Shown: positions 1-11,030 of the stretch, piece by piece
How the letters are laid out: each line of letters starts with the position of its first letter
Position numbering within the stretch: the first letter of the stretch is position 1
Assembly (NCBI GenBank): GCA_037953745.1
Contig: JBAKBP010004408.1
Location: 1-64,000 of the forward strand
Direction: 5' to 3'
Length of the DNA: 64,000 nt
Source of the DNA: Lithodes maja
Taxonomy: Eukaryota > Arthropoda > Malacostraca > Decapoda > Lithodidae
Program-made: the position numbers and the translations under genes
Notes under the pieces: generated by a model
Seen by the model: only the letters and a program-made list of their open reading frames with translations
What the model was told of the DNA's origin: nothing
Database searches by the model: none

Positions 1-130
1 GATACTTGTTTTACGCTCTGGATCTTATTTAGGCATGAAAATGATCACGTAAACAGCCCTATTTTGGCTAAAAACACCCCGCTGGGCGGTACATATAAAT
101 AGACCGCCTAGCCCGCCAATAAGGTGTTAA
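1..130. repeat. Partial copy of a dispersed repeat, cut by the window edge
   Basis: This stretch resembles about 21925-22055 in the same orientation. Both contain GATACTTGTTTTACGCTCTG or a close variant, then a CATGAAAA segment, then a CCGCY-rich part ending in GTGTTAAG. No coding potential is visible. It is probably the end of a dispersed non-autonomous element, but its class cannot be told from one partial copy and one diverged relative. Confidence 0.5.
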
Positions 131-292
131 GGTTGAAAATGTTAGGTTAAAAATTTAAAAGTAAGTTTAGGTTTTTATAATTATAAATGTTAGGTTAACA
201 TTTTTGGTTAGGTAAAACAAAAGTTAGATTAGGTTCAACAAATTTAGGTTAGGTAAAATGTTTAGGTTAGGTTAAGAAATTTAGGTTAGGTT
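122..292 (+). repeat. Degenerate TTAGG/TTAGGT cluster
   Basis: About ten TTAGGTT or TTAGGTTAGGT blocks are spread through AT-rich spacer. TTAGG is the canonical arthropod telomere unit, but the units here are interrupted and mixed, so this is an interstitial telomere-like or simple-repeat cluster and not a telomere. Confidence 0.6.
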
Positions 293-299
293 GATTTTG

Positions 300-329
300 G
301 ATAAATAAATAAATAAATAAATAAATAAG
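300..329. repeat. (AAAT)n microsatellite
   Basis: About seven AAAT units in a row, directly after the TTAGG-like cluster. Confidence 0.85.
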
Positions 330-495
330 TAGTCATCATGAACACGTAGCACACTTGTGAGAGAGCAGGTGATTTAAAGGGTTCCTTTTAGTCCAAAGCG
401 TGTCTGGTCTAAGATTGCCTCAAGGGAAAAGTGTTGTGTCCAACTGTACACACACACACACCTTTGCCTGCAGCGAATTCATTATATGGACAAAC

Positions 496-512
496 GGGGG
501 GGGGGGGGGGGG

Positions 513-551
<39 letters not shown>

Positions 552-641
552 AGGGGAAGGAAGGAAGAAGAGAGAGGAAAGAGAGAAGAGAAGAGAGGGA
601 GAGGAAGGAAGAAGAGAGAGGAAAGAGAGGAGAAAATACGT
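496..641. repeat. G18 homopolymer followed by GA-rich purine tract
   Basis: Eighteen consecutive G residues (496-513) lead into (GA)n and then GGAAGAA/GAGAGG blocks, almost pure purine on the plus strand. A poly-A run follows near 650. Open frames across this tract in both directions are low-complexity artefacts. Confidence 0.9.
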
Positions 642-953
642 AAAAATTAGCAAAAAAAAAAAAAAACATTGTACGCCCCCTAGGGTTCCAAAATCATCTT
701 GTAAGGCCGTCGCAGTACAACTCCGTAAATATACCGGCCTCAGAGCCTCCAATATCAGTCACCCAAGGACTTTCATGGGAGTTTGTACATGTTGCCCTCC
801 ACTTGCCCCCACCGCTCACGCCCACACCTGGCCCCCTACGAATTCCTACTATAGAAAACCGATCATAGGAAACACTCTCACCTTGCCATAGAGCCCATCC
901 CCACCCTCCTACGACCACCGACACCCGAGATACAACTCCGGAGCCCTACCAAG

Positions 954-1052
954 ATGGACGCCGACGCCGACGCCATGCAAAATGTATTTGGAGGCACTCA
1001 GGCTACCCCTACTCCCTCTTCTCCATGGGTACCCCTCGAAAAGAAATTATAA
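954..1052 (+). CDS. Speculative short ORF or first exon (32 codons)
   Basis: An ATG in good context (AAGATGG) opens a 32-codon frame beginning MDADADAMQNVFGG and ending KKL. The local sequence is richer in CpG than its surroundings because of a GACGCC repeat. A second ATG in AAAATGGCGGCC context lies shortly downstream. No homology is recognised. It could be a first coding exon of the candidate gene whose later exons are proposed at 2908-3082, 9412-9615 and 10994-11030, but no donor site of compatible phase is obvious, so that link is unsupported. It may equally be chance. Confidence 0.12.
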   Translation: MDADADAMQNVFGGTQATPTPSSPWVPLEKKL

Positions 1053-1388
1053 CAAAATGGCGGCCGAGAGAGAGAGAGAGAGAGATTTAAATATGACGAC
1101 ACCACCACCACCACCACGTGTTTAAAGGGACAGACACACATACGTACAGTCATACAGTCATTCATACATACATACATACAGGGTATAATATAATTGGGAG
1201 ATGGGGTTTGGTTATAACTTATTATTGGTAGAAAGACGTCCTTCCTTAACTGAATTGTTTGGTCTGGCCGCCGCCACGCCCAAAGTAAGCCACGTAGGCA
1301 TTGTGTTCATAGAACATGATTGATATGGCGTCATCAGAGCTTTCAAAAAATACCACACTCACCTTCCAAACCGGAGATATGACTCGGA

Positions 1389-1912
1389 GACGTTTCGCCC
1401 CATTCAGACTATTACTACGGTTTTAAGAGGTGTTGCCACCATTCAGTCTACCTACTGTTTTAAGACGTTTCGCCCCATCATTCAGCCTACTACAACAACA
1501 ACAACAACAAGGGTGTACGGTATAATTTGTTAACACCTTGTAGGAGAGAGATATTTACCAGGCTATAACTGTTTTCCTATAAGATTCCCATTTGTTTTAG
1601 GTTTATATATATATTGTTGTGCATCTATTGAACTAGTTTTTTTTTTTTTTATGTTGGAGATTTTGACTTTTAGAGGTTTGTGAAGCTGAATTTTTAGACC
1701 TGACCAATTTTCCCAGCTATCTTGGGGTGGTGAGCGGAGTGAACCACCCCAAAATTGCCTGGCGAGCGATAACGAGCCAAAACAAATGTGAACAACTGAG
1801 ATTTTTTCCTTCGGCCGGGGCATTTTAATTATGCCTAAATGGCACGAAATGTTTTAATATTGACAAAGAAATGGGATAAAATGTCTTAAAACAGTAGGCT
1901 GAATGGGGCCGA
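1389..1912. repeat. Inverted cluster of a dispersed GACGTTTCGCCCC motif
   Basis: GACGTTTCGCCCCATTCAG occurs near 1389. TTTTAAGACGTTTCGCCCC occurs near 1458. The reverse-complement forms (ATGTCTTAAAACAGTAGG, GGCTGAATGGGG) lie near 1880-1910, and GGCACGAAATGTTTTAA near 1840. Related forms are found near 10190, 12990 and 26133. The inverted arrangement suggests the ends of a decayed non-autonomous element, of unknown class. Confidence 0.4.
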
Positions 1913-2316
1913 ATGGGTACAACCCAGAGAGAGAGAGAGGGAGAGAAAGAGAAAACAAAAACGACATAGCTCCCCTTAACAATGTAATAGGTAATAGACG
2001 GCCTGTGATTGGGTAAGGCGGGTGAGATGTTAGCCAAGACTCAGTGATCAGCCTTTTATCTTACTTAGTTGTTGTCTTTATCATGTATTATCTCGCTTGT
2101 GTTCACTTTATGATATCTAGGTTATTAATTTGTTGTATGTGACATCATTGTAGGCATCTGGGTTCCAATTTCACTTTAGATTAACACTTTATTATTAAAT
2201 TTACTTGCAATTTCGTAGGTTCATTAACAAATATTGAATAACAATAATATCTCAACTTGATCCAACACACATCAATCAACTACATATCATCATCTGTCTA
2301 CAATACTCTAGTTTGG

Positions 2317-2429
<113 letters not shown>

Positions 2430-2907
2430 TATTCGCTTAGTAAAATATATATGCATTAGATGCATCTGTTACAAACAATATGTAGGCTAGGTTAAATGAA
2501 TATATATTCAATATTATTAAATCTCAACAAAAGAGTTGTAGCAATTCTTATCAATGCTCATACTTATTTTGTATTCCATTTATTATATATTAAAGCATCT
2601 GGAAATATCTGGTAAATTATTTTTCGCTGATGTTTCTAATTGTTAGTATAATTTAATGTTTATAATATTTAACTTTCTCAGTAACAATGCGTCAGTTCCA
2701 TGTTATTCTTCTTTCCGACACTAAATCATTTCATACAGCTTAGGAAGCTCCTTTAGCAATCAGAGGGGATAAAGGTATATCAATTAAACCTTTGACTCAG
2801 ACAGATCTTTACTAAACTTCATAAATTTGTCTCATAATATCCAACATATACGGAAATAATGTGTCATAGTTTTCTGAGAGGGTTAACAAATATGGATGAC
2901 CTTTCAG

Positions 2908-3082
2908 CGGTCCATGTTACTAAGCAGGTGTCACCAGCCGCCCTGACCTGCCAACTACCAGCGGGCACTGGTTATTATGGGACATTATGGGTAATCCTCT
3001 ACATCAGTGACGTAGACTTCTCCATCACCAACAGTGTTAACAGAGCAGTCAACATTGCTGTACACCTCCAACCTTCAAGTGG
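2908..3082 (+). CDS. Candidate internal exon of an unrecognised gene
   Basis: An open frame runs through this interval with non-repetitive composition, including TCQLPAGTGYYGTLWV and VNRAVNIAVHLQP. It is bounded by a plausible acceptor (CTTTCAG before 2908) and a weaker donor (GG then GTCAGT at 3083). The exon would end after two bases of a codon. The proposed next exon at 9412 begins with the third base of a codon, so the phases fit. No family is recognised. The frame continues to a stop soon after 3082 if unspliced, so a chance open frame is a real alternative. If real, its downstream intron contains the RTE-like and Jockey-group LINE insertions. Confidence 0.28.
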
Positions 3083-3853
3083 GTCAGTATCATAATATTA
3101 TTACCAGCTTAACCTGCTGACATTTCCATCGTTACAGCTTATATTATATAATTATGTACAATGCCACATTTATCTTAGTAGTGGTGTAATGCATTCCGAG
3201 CGCTAGTGAATTTGGCATGTGTGGGATATAATAGACCAGATTATGATTATTATTATTATTTAACAATCAAAGCTTTTATATAATTTTATACTGTACATGC
3301 AATAATTAGTATACTTGAAGTAACGGGGTAGAATAGAACATACAAGATTGCCAGCTTGCAGAACAGAAAGGACAGGAGGAGAAGCCAGCAGGAGAAATGG
3401 GAATGTCAACAAGCTTCCCATGCTTTAGAAGAAAACGGAGCAGAGGAGTTCCCCATTCCCTCCGGTCATTCCCGTTCTCTAACGACCAGGAAGTAGGCCA
3501 GTCTCCCATAAAAAGAGAGTGGAAAGCAGGACCAATCACCGACGAGCTTTCAAACCATCTCGACCTATCACCAGCCTCCCTTCGACCAACAACCTGACTT
3601 GTAATATGACAAGCAAATGTTTATGCAAGTTAGGCATCAGGGACCGGAATGCTATAGGAACCAATGGAGTTGTTAAGATTTCTCTTGCAGTACCTTTCCG
3701 GAGAACTGAAAATAACCCGGAGAACCTAGAAACGCCGGAGATATAAACTTCACAAAGAATAACCCCTGATTATCATAGAATCATGGAAGTCACACTTATA
3801 TCTTACCTAGGCCTCGTAACAACAACGAGGGTATTAAATAAAATATTTCAATT

Positions 3854-4886
3854 CTATCTATCTTTCTATTGCCTGACGCCGTGATCCCCGAAGGGGTGGC
3901 CACGAACGAACCGCCCCCATGCACCTCTGTCCCCAGTCAGTCGACGCCCCTCCCCCCAACCAGCACCGCCTTCATTCATGTAGTTCCTCACTCCATCCTT
4001 CCACCTTATATTCGGTCTACCTCTCCCCCTCTGTCCCTCCACCTCGCTCTCGTACACCCTCTTAGTCATTCTCTCGCTTTCCATACGTTCCATATGGCCG
4101 AACCATCTCAAGTTGTTCCTTTTCACACTTTCCAGCACATCTACCTCCACACCACACCTCCTTCTTACTTCCTCATTAGTCTGTCTATCCCTCCATGTAA
4201 TTCCGCACGCACTCCTTAAATAATTCATTTCCACTGCTCTCACTCTTGGTCTGAGTCTCTCAACCAACGTCCATGCTTCGCTTCCGTAAGTCAGTGTCGG
4301 GATTACCACACTGTCATGCAAGGACTTCTTCACTTCCATACTGACCACCCTATTTCTTGTTACTGCTTTTAGCGTTCCTACAACCCTCTTCCCCTGTTGT
4401 ACCCTCTCCCGCACCTCTTCATCCATAGTCCCATCTTTACTCAACACACTGCCCAGATACTTAAAAGAGTTGGCGATCTCCATAGCCTGACCGTTCAGCT
4501 TCACCTCACACTCTGTGACTTCACCCCTTTCGAAGACCATAACCTTGCTCTTCCCCGTATTTACCTTCAAATTCGTTTTTCACACACTGTTCCAAACTCA
4601 TTTACCAGACCCTGCAACTCCCATTCATTATCACTCATCAGAACTGTATCATCCGCAAACAGCAGTATAGGTAGCTTCCACTCAATTCCCTCCCTTTTCA
4701 GCGATACACCAACATCCACTGCTCTTGATAGTATTTCTTTCATAACTCCATCCATATATACAGTAAACAACCACGGGGACATCACACACCCCTGTTTCAA
4801 ACCAACATTCAGGTCAAAGTACTCGCTCTGCTCACTCTCCACACGTACTGCCGCCTTTGCACCCTCATACATGCTCTTCACTGCTT
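3854..4886 (-). mobile_element. 5'-truncated RTE-like LINE with 9-bp target duplication
   Basis: The element is flanked by direct repeats ATTTCAATT at 3845-3853 and 4887-4895, which is the target-site duplication. On the minus strand it ends in a short TAGA/GATA-type tail rather than poly-A, as RTE-group LINEs commonly do. The body is nearly identical to 17500-18534, so both are recent copies of one family. It is truncated at its 5' end within the reverse transcriptase, with endonuclease absent, and so cannot be autonomous. Confidence 0.85.
3866..4881 (-). pseudogene. RTE-like LINE ORF, C-terminal RT part (truncated, frameshifted)
   Basis: Two overlapping minus-strand frames (4567-4881 and 3866-4570) together encode the C-terminal half of a non-LTR reverse transcriptase. 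Visible landmarks are QGCVMSPWLF (motif B region), LLFADDTVLM with the catalytic FADD box, the FKYLGS thumb-region motif, YGSEAWTL, and the C-terminal LRWFGHMERM followed by a GRGRP basic segment. The frames break at about 4570. Compared with the copy at 18210-18220, a single base is missing in the CAAATTC/GTTTTTC stretch. The stop at 3866-3868 is the family's normal end. Confidence 0.85.
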
Positions 4887-4895
4887 ATTTCAATT

Positions 4896-7254
4896 GATTA
4901 TGTATAAACCTATAACCACCATGTATTTTTAGACTTAGTATTACCTTCACAAATTGCATCACAACCATTCACTATGTCCTTCTAAAGCTGAATTACTATA
5001 AATTAAACCTAAGAAATAACCTGAACATAGTCTCACTGAAATTAATGAAAGTAGGCACCTCTACTTAAGTAATATTCCTTAAGCTGAAAAGTCCGGGATA
5101 TCTAACTGAAGTAGAAACCGCCTCCCCGTCCCCCTCGAGACTACAGCTAAACCTGCTGCCTCCATCTGACGTCAGGACCTTTGGCTCCTGCCTGTGAGAG
5201 GCAGCTCCCCTCTACGTTCAGCCCAGCCGAATCTACGATCCACGTCGGCCAGAATTGCACTCGAAAGGCTATCTTCTTATCATACCCTAAATGTCCCTGA
5301 GTATCTTGCATTGTGATTATTGATGCGAAGGTAAGGCAAAATATGCGAGTATTACAGTGCTATTGTTTATCTAAGATCTGTGCCCAAGATCGATATATAT
5401 TATGTTATGTGTTAATCCTTCAGAAGCCCTAATTAATTATTGAACTAGATCTATGCCTAAGATCTATTATTAATTTATGTTAAACATCTTACATAACGAA
5501 TATATGCATACGTTACATACTCGTGTCAATTGATATCTAGCCCGAATACTCCCAGATTTTCCTTGTATAAATTATGTCCATCCAATTGTGTATGTAACAA
5601 GTCGAAGTTGAAGTGTATAACGTGTATCTATTCCCTATTCAAATTTAGCTTTTACCTATAACCTACGCACAGTTTCATAATTAATTAAACTCGGATTCTC
5701 CTTATTGAGAAGAAATATTATTGCTCATAATCATAAGTGAAATCTAACTTCTTCGAAAACCCAATTCCCGCTTTGTGATCCCCTGTATTAATTGATTTCT
5801 TTGTGAATACATTATTTTCTTCCTCTGATATGAAATAGATAATTTCGATCCATCTCGTCTAGGAATTCTATTTGTATATAGATCTATTATCTAACCCTTT
5901 CATAATCTCGAATACAACGCTAATTCGTTCTGTATTCCTTATAGGAATCTGTTAACCAGTTCAGAACTCCTTCATACCTTACCAGGTATTGTTACCTAAG
6001 TGCAACTTCGTCGTGTACGCCATTTTATAATATTAGTATTATTATAACTATTAGTACACGCTATTTTATCATTGCGTTCCTTAACCTATTGAGTCAAAAT
6101 ATTATATGATTCATAATTAGGTTGTATTCAATATCGAATCTTTATTCAATATATCTAAATAATTAAACCTGAATTCCTCGACCTGTGAGATTATTATTGC
6201 ATATGCAAGTTAAGTCATTGTATATTTATAATATAAATTTCCTCACACTAAACTAACTATTTAATTAATTGTCAAAATAATTCATCTCCCTACTCCTTTA
6301 TAAACTAAAGTATTCCTCCCACATTCAAGATAAATATTGCATTAACCACAAAAGTTATTTTCCGGACCGCAGTCCAGCAGATGACCTGCTGACCTACCTT
6401 GCCTTGTATATTTACGCGCGGCACCCTTTGGGTGCACCCTGGGCACATCTCGCCCCGCGCTCCTGAGTGATCACTATAGAAATTTTCGTGCGGTTAACCA
6501 TATTGTTTAGTAAGCAATTATAGAGTTCAACTTAACCTTTCTTGAGATTATCAGAATACCTCACGACAGACACTCAACTCACATAGATATTATTATCAAG
6601 GAGTTATTCTATGTATATGTATGTCTATATATAATTGCATATTTCCCCAATAATACTATCCAATATTCCATGTTCATTTGTATGTTATTATGAGACATCT
6701 TGTACTCTGAATATAACTAGTGAGTCACTTACTATTATGATAATAGCTAAGCGAAACTTACACTCATATTCTATGTCCATATATAAGTTAATAAGAGACA
6801 CCTGATACTCTAACAATATCCAGGGTTTCACTTGCTGTTACTGATTAGTAGCTAAGCGAACCCTAATCTCACCTGCTATGCTATTGAATAAATAAGAGTA
6901 CATAATTACCAATGCGTGTTCATTGTGTTTATTACAACCTGATTGAGTACATAATTGTGAATAAGAACGTGTTAGATATGTCCCTGTTGAGCATATATTG
7001 AGTCTAAAAGTCCGCAGTTGGATTTGAGTAAAGACAATAACGAAGCTAAGTTGTATTACAACCCGGCAAAACAATACTGTATATAGTTTCATCTAATTAG
7101 TTGAATTATTTCTGATAAACTTTATGATATTCTAAATATGCTCAATAATACTTCAATAATTGCAGATCTGAAGTTTTGACAGGATTTTGTCTTTTTTGTT
7201 CTTTTGTTGTTGAGGATTTATATAGTTTTAACAATTATTTCCAACTTAATTAAA
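4896..7254. other. AT-rich intergenic stretch, no gene seen
   Basis: No convincing ORF, RNA gene or complete mobile element is visible. A less AT-rich patch near 6360-6480 contains the short hairpin GCACCCTTTGGGTGC, and a diverged tandem duplication lies at about 6681-6885. Confidence 0.6.
6681..6885. repeat. Diverged tandem duplication, period about 105 bp
   Basis: Two adjacent units share the order of blocks GTTATTATGAGACA or GTTAATAAGAGACA, then GATACTCT/GTACTCTG, then TAGCTAAGCGAA, about 105 bp apart. Divergence is high, so this is an old duplication with no coding signal. Confidence 0.5.
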
Positions 7255-8725
7255 CCACTTGGCTCACATTCAACCTGTCCCAAAGAAGGGTGACCGCTCT
7301 CAACCCTCCAACTATCGTCCAATTGCTCTTATCTCTTGTCTTTCTAAAGTTTTTGAAACTATTCTTTCTTCCAAATTTCTTAAGCATTTCTCTTCTCATA
7401 ATTTGCTCTCAGATCGCCAGTATGGCTTCCTTAAGGGTCGCTCTACTGGTGATCTTCTTTCATATCTTACTAACTCTTGGTCATCCTCCTTTCGGGACTT
7501 CGGTGAGACTTTTTCTATTGCACTAGACATATCGAAAGCCTTCGATAGAGTCTGGCATAAATCTTTAATTTCTAAACTACCCTCCTTCGGTTTCTATCCC
7601 TCCATCTGTGCCTTTGTCTCTAATTTCCTTTCCGGCCGTTCCATAGCCGCGGTTGTGGACGGCCATTGTTCACTTCCTCACCCTATAAACTCCGGTGTTC
7701 CTCAGGGCTCTGTCCTATCTCCTATTCTCTTTCTAATTTTTATAAATGATCTCCTTAACTGTAGCTTAATTCCCATCCATTCATACGCAGACGACTCAAC
7801 CTTACACTACTCCATTTGTTTTTCAGAACGCCCCAGCCTGCAATCCCTCAACGACAAACGTAATGAAGCCATAGAACTCTTAAATTCTGATCTAAATACT
7901 ATTTCCAATTGGGGCAGAAAAAACCTTGTTAACGTTAATGCTTCCAAAACCCAATTTCTCCATCTATCTACCCGTCAGGATATCCCAGCGGACTATCCCT
8001 TATTCTTCAACAATACAAAAATCAACCCTTCATCTTCTCTCAATATTCTTGGTGTCTCTTTTTCTTCTGCTCTCATTTGGAAGGACCATATTACCAGTCT
8101 TGCTAAGGCAGCCTCCCAGAAGCTGGGTCTGCTCAACCGCCTTAGGGGGTTCTTTTCCCCTGCACAGCTTCTTGCTCTGTACAGGGGCATAGTGTGCCCT
8201 TGTATTGAGTATTGTTCACATGTGTGGGGAGGTTCCTCTCACACCGCTCTCCTAGACAAAGTTGAAAGGAAGGCCTTTCGTATCATTAACTCCCGTCCAC
8301 TCACCAACTCTCTGCAATCTCTCTCTCTCCGCCGCAATGTTGCATCTCTCTCGCTATTCTATCGCTACTATAATAATCAGTGTTCCTCAGAGCTATCCCA
8401 GTGCATACCACCTCCTTTACGTAGGGCACGTGGTACGCATCTTGCAACTCAATCCCACCCCTACTCTGTGCAACTCTCCAATCCAAGAGTGAAATGTTAC
8501 TCTCAAACTTTCTTCTACTCAACAGCTGAGCTCTGGAACTCTCTCCCAGAATCAGTCTTTCCCTCTTCCTATGACTTAAATTGCTTCAAACTCTGTGTGT
8601 CCAGGCATTTTGGCTCGAACGTCCCTTGATTTTGGCCCTGTCACTTTTTCAACTATGGGGGAGGCACTCGCTATAGGCAGTTATGCCTTTTGCCTCCCTC
8701 AATCACATAGAAAAAAAAAAAAAAA
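7255..8725 (+). mobile_element. 5'-truncated Jockey-group LINE with poly-A tail
   Basis: A reverse transcriptase frame (7259-8629) is followed by a short 3' UTR and a tail of about 15 A residues after ATCACATAG (A run 8711-8725). The endonuclease and ORF1 are missing, so the copy is 5'-truncated near 7255, typical of target-primed reverse transcription. No clear target-site duplication could be paired across the ends. Confidence 0.85.
7259..8629 (+). CDS. Jockey-group LINE reverse transcriptase, C-terminal 456 codons, open
   Basis: This fragment of a non-LTR retrotransposon ORF2 copies element RNA into DNA at a nicked target. The frame opens at a TTG with no natural start, because the element is truncated. 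Recognisable RT landmarks in order: PVPKKGDRSQPSNYRPIAL near the start, QYGFLKGRST, ALDISKAFDRVWHKSL (motif A with catalytic Asp), SGVPQGSVLSPILFL (motif B), SYADDSTLH (catalytic YADD box), the thumb-region LNILGVSF, then a C-terminal cysteine/histidine-containing tail (IEYCSHVWGG). No stop or frameshift interrupts the frame over 456 codons, so the insertion is fairly young. Assignment to the Jockey/I superfamily is by motif style. The exact clade is uncertain. Confidence 0.85.
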   Translation: MAHIQPVPKKGDRSQPSNYRPIALISCLSKVFETILSSKFLKHFSSHNLLSDRQYGFLKGRSTGDLLSYLTNSWSSSFRDFGETFSIALDISKAFDRVWHKSLISKLPSFGFYPSICAFVSNFLSGRSIAAVVDGHCSLPHPINSGVPQGSVLSPILFLIFINDLLNCSLIPIHSYADDSTLHYSICFSERPSLQSLNDKRNEAIELLNSDLNTISNWGRKNLVNVNASKTQFLHLSTRQDIPADYPLFFNNTKINPSSSLNILGVSFSSALIWKDHITSLAKAASQKLGLLNRLRGFFSPAQLLALYRGIVCPCIEYCSHVWGGSSHTALLDKVERKAFRIINSRPLTNSLQSLSLRRNVASLSLFYRYYNNQCSSELSQCIPPPLRRARGTHLATQSHPYSVQLSNPRVKCYSQTFFYSTAELWNSLPESVFPSSYDLNCFKLCVSRHFGSNVP

Positions 8726-9119
8726 TTCAATATAAAAACAAATTCCCCCCCAGAATCCCCACTATGCTATACTGTAATTATACATTTTTGTTGGAAACAT
8801 TTCCCGGGCCGGCCGACGACTGATTTCTTTCATTGTGAAGGCCCGCTATCGCTCGCCAGAATAACAGCAGCAAATGAATGAGGCAAATCATCTTCTAATC
8901 GCTCTAACTCTAATTTTGCATTACTTTTTTGTCTATGAATAATACATTAGATATAAACGTGCTTAAAAATCATTGTTAATTTTATGTTCAACACTTAACC
9001 CGTTCAGTACCGTAGGATACAGTAATAAAAGTACCCAGCAGTCCCAAGCACTGTGGCGAAAATGGCAGGAGAGACCACCTTTTCACCTCAAGAGATGAGG
9101 CAAGACTGGATCTCTCACC

Positions 9120-9190
9120 TATTTTTTTTTTTTTTTTTTTTACAAGGCTTAAAAAAAAAAAAAAATAATAAAAAAAAAATAAGCCTTGTA
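9120..9190. repeat. Poly-T / poly-A pair inside an 11-bp inverted repeat
   Basis: TACAAGGCTTA (9141-9151) and TAAGCCTTGTA (9180-9190) are perfect reverse complements. They enclose an A-rich loop and are preceded by a poly-T run. The structure would fold as a hairpin. Function unknown. Confidence 0.7.
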
Positions 9191-9411
9191 CAGGCAGTTA
9201 CAAGACAAATAAATTACTGATGAATATACTTGGGCCTGGGACTGGGGAGTTACTTATCTACTGACGAATATACTCGGGAAGGGGACTGTAAGGGTTAATA
9301 ATATTATGTTGTGCAGTGTTGCTAGAAGTTAGTGAAACAAGGCTAACAAATACATTATTACCAAACAAGTATGTCATGTAGTTATAGTAATGTGACCACC
9401 ACCACCACCAG

Positions 9412-9615
9412 GTACAATTGCATCATCTTCCCCTGGAGCGCTACTACGACTTATGAAGGGGTGAAGACATTGGTAGTGAGGCTGGAGTGTAGCAGTGTTA
9501 GGGTGAGAAATAGTCTGGTCATACCCACCACCACCACCACCATCACCGAGGACCAGCGCCAGGAGCTTGACAGACTCATCAACACCAAGCTGGGGGCGAC
9601 GCGTGGCTTGTACAG
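9412..9615 (+). CDS. Candidate penultimate exon of an unrecognised gene
   Basis: Non-repetitive open coding sequence (YNCIIFPWSATTTYEG ... DQRQELDRLINTKLG ... ATRGLY) ends at a strong donor, TACAG then GTAAGT at 9616. The upstream boundary is a CCACCAG just before 9412, a weak acceptor because its pyrimidine tract is poor. The donor leaves two bases of a codon (AG), and the proposed last exon at 10994 supplies the third base and continues in frame. Unspliced, the frame stops at once at the TAA inside the donor. The protein family is not recognised. The segment contains a TTTTTIT low-complexity stretch encoded by ACC repeats. It could be a relic instead of a live exon. Confidence 0.35.
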
Positions 9616-10692
9616 GTAAGTGGTCCATTATATCTTCCTCCTCCACCTTTTGTATACAGTACACCCTGTACACCCACCTCCAATAGTCATGTTCTACTTC
9701 AATAATGTTAACTCCAGTTATCTCTCTTAACACCTTCACTATTATCCCATCTTGTTATTCTGGTTAACCCAACATAATGTTATTCAGCTTAGGAAATATA
9801 TCTACCAACAGTTAATTAAAAGGGGTATAGGCTAATCCACCTTAATAAATCCGTTCATTCACATCCAAGCTAAATATATAAGTTTTTTGGTAGAAAAATG
9901 AAGGACGGAAACTCTCACTATCACTTGTCTAGACCACTTTAGTTATAATAATAATAATAATAATAAATACGATAATAAAATAATAATAATACTCAGCTTA
10001 AGAAGGAAAGAGATCTATTGGATGTATCTATCAATCTTTCAACTTATAAAACACCTCTCCTAGCTCCCTTCAAGCCAAATTTGATATTTGTTTCTTATAA
10101 AAATGTCCCGGCCGGCCGAAGTACGGTTTCTCCTAAAATGCCAGGATTTGTTCTATATTAATGGGGTAATAGTCTTAAAATGATCATGCAATGGGACAGA
10201 ACGTCTTAACTTAAACCCCCTTTAGCGTAATAAAAATAATTAATAATTAAAAAAAAAACATAAATCTGCTCCCCAGACGCCCTTTCATATTACAAACACT
10301 TCCTCAGATCATTCTTCAAGCTCAAAAATATTTCCCCAACCTTCTTCAAACCAAGCAGGCTTCTTTCAGCTAAGGAAGAACCTCTAGGTACCAAAGTTGT
10401 TTAGTCCATCTCAATCAACTCACTAACCCCCTTCAAGCTAAGGATGAAAAGAAAAGAAATATTAGCTTCCAGCAAATTAAAGCTTCAAGACCACCTTCAA
10501 GCTAAAAATATATAAAACATAAAATGACATAAATCGAAATGTTCCGTCCTTTTCAAACTAAAACGAACGGTTCCCCAGTCCCCCCTTCAGCCTAAAAATG
10601 TCCCTGGAGCCCCTAGACCTTCTATTTTTAACATTATGCAATTAAGAATGTTCGCATGACAAAAATACCATAGTTTTGTTTTGTTTGTCTAA

Positions 10693-10725
<33 letters not shown>

Positions 10726-10993
10726 GGAGGGGAGGGGGGTGGAGGGTGGTAGGTATAATCAATCTACATTATCCCTCTGACTCCCACAGATCCTTCCTAA
10801 ACTGAATATAATCACATAATCTTAGCCACACTATATATAAAGTTGTCAAGGTGTTGAATGTGTTAAACCATGATAATGATCATTATACATTATATGTTAG
10901 CAGCCATCATCATTATGATCTGTTATCAGCATGACCATTATTGTCACCACCGCAACATAACATCCACTTGCTAATCTTACAAACTATCTCCAG
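9616..10993 (+). other. Candidate intron (1,378 bp)
   Basis: It begins GTAAGT and ends TATCTCCAG. The interior is AT-rich with microsatellites, ATAATA repeats, a GT repeat and a G-rich patch, and no competing coding sequence. Support rests only on splice-site quality and frame compatibility. Confidence 0.35.
10694..10746 (+). repeat. (GT)n microsatellite and adjacent G-run cluster
   Basis: About twelve GT units (10694-10717) are followed by GGGAGGGGAGGGGGG and further G runs up to 10746, a candidate G-quadruplex-forming sequence on the plus strand. Confidence 0.8.
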
Positions 10994-11030
10994 GTACGAC
11001 TTCCCTGGCTGGGATAGACCACAACCGTGA
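10994..11030 (+). CDS. Candidate terminal exon of an unrecognised gene
   Basis: After the acceptor CTATCTCCAG, twelve codons read YDFPGWDRPQP and then TGA at 11028-11030. The aromatic, proline-rich ending is non-repetitive and joins in phase to the exon ending at 9615. No clear AATAAA polyadenylation signal is seen in the next few hundred bases, which weakens the case. Confidence 0.33.

Noticed and set aside
400..891. Open frame of 163 codons (plus) and overlapping minus-strand frames
   Set aside because: The frame crosses G18, (GA)n and poly-A runs. The predicted protein is mostly Arg/Glu repeats and disagrees with frames on the other strand.
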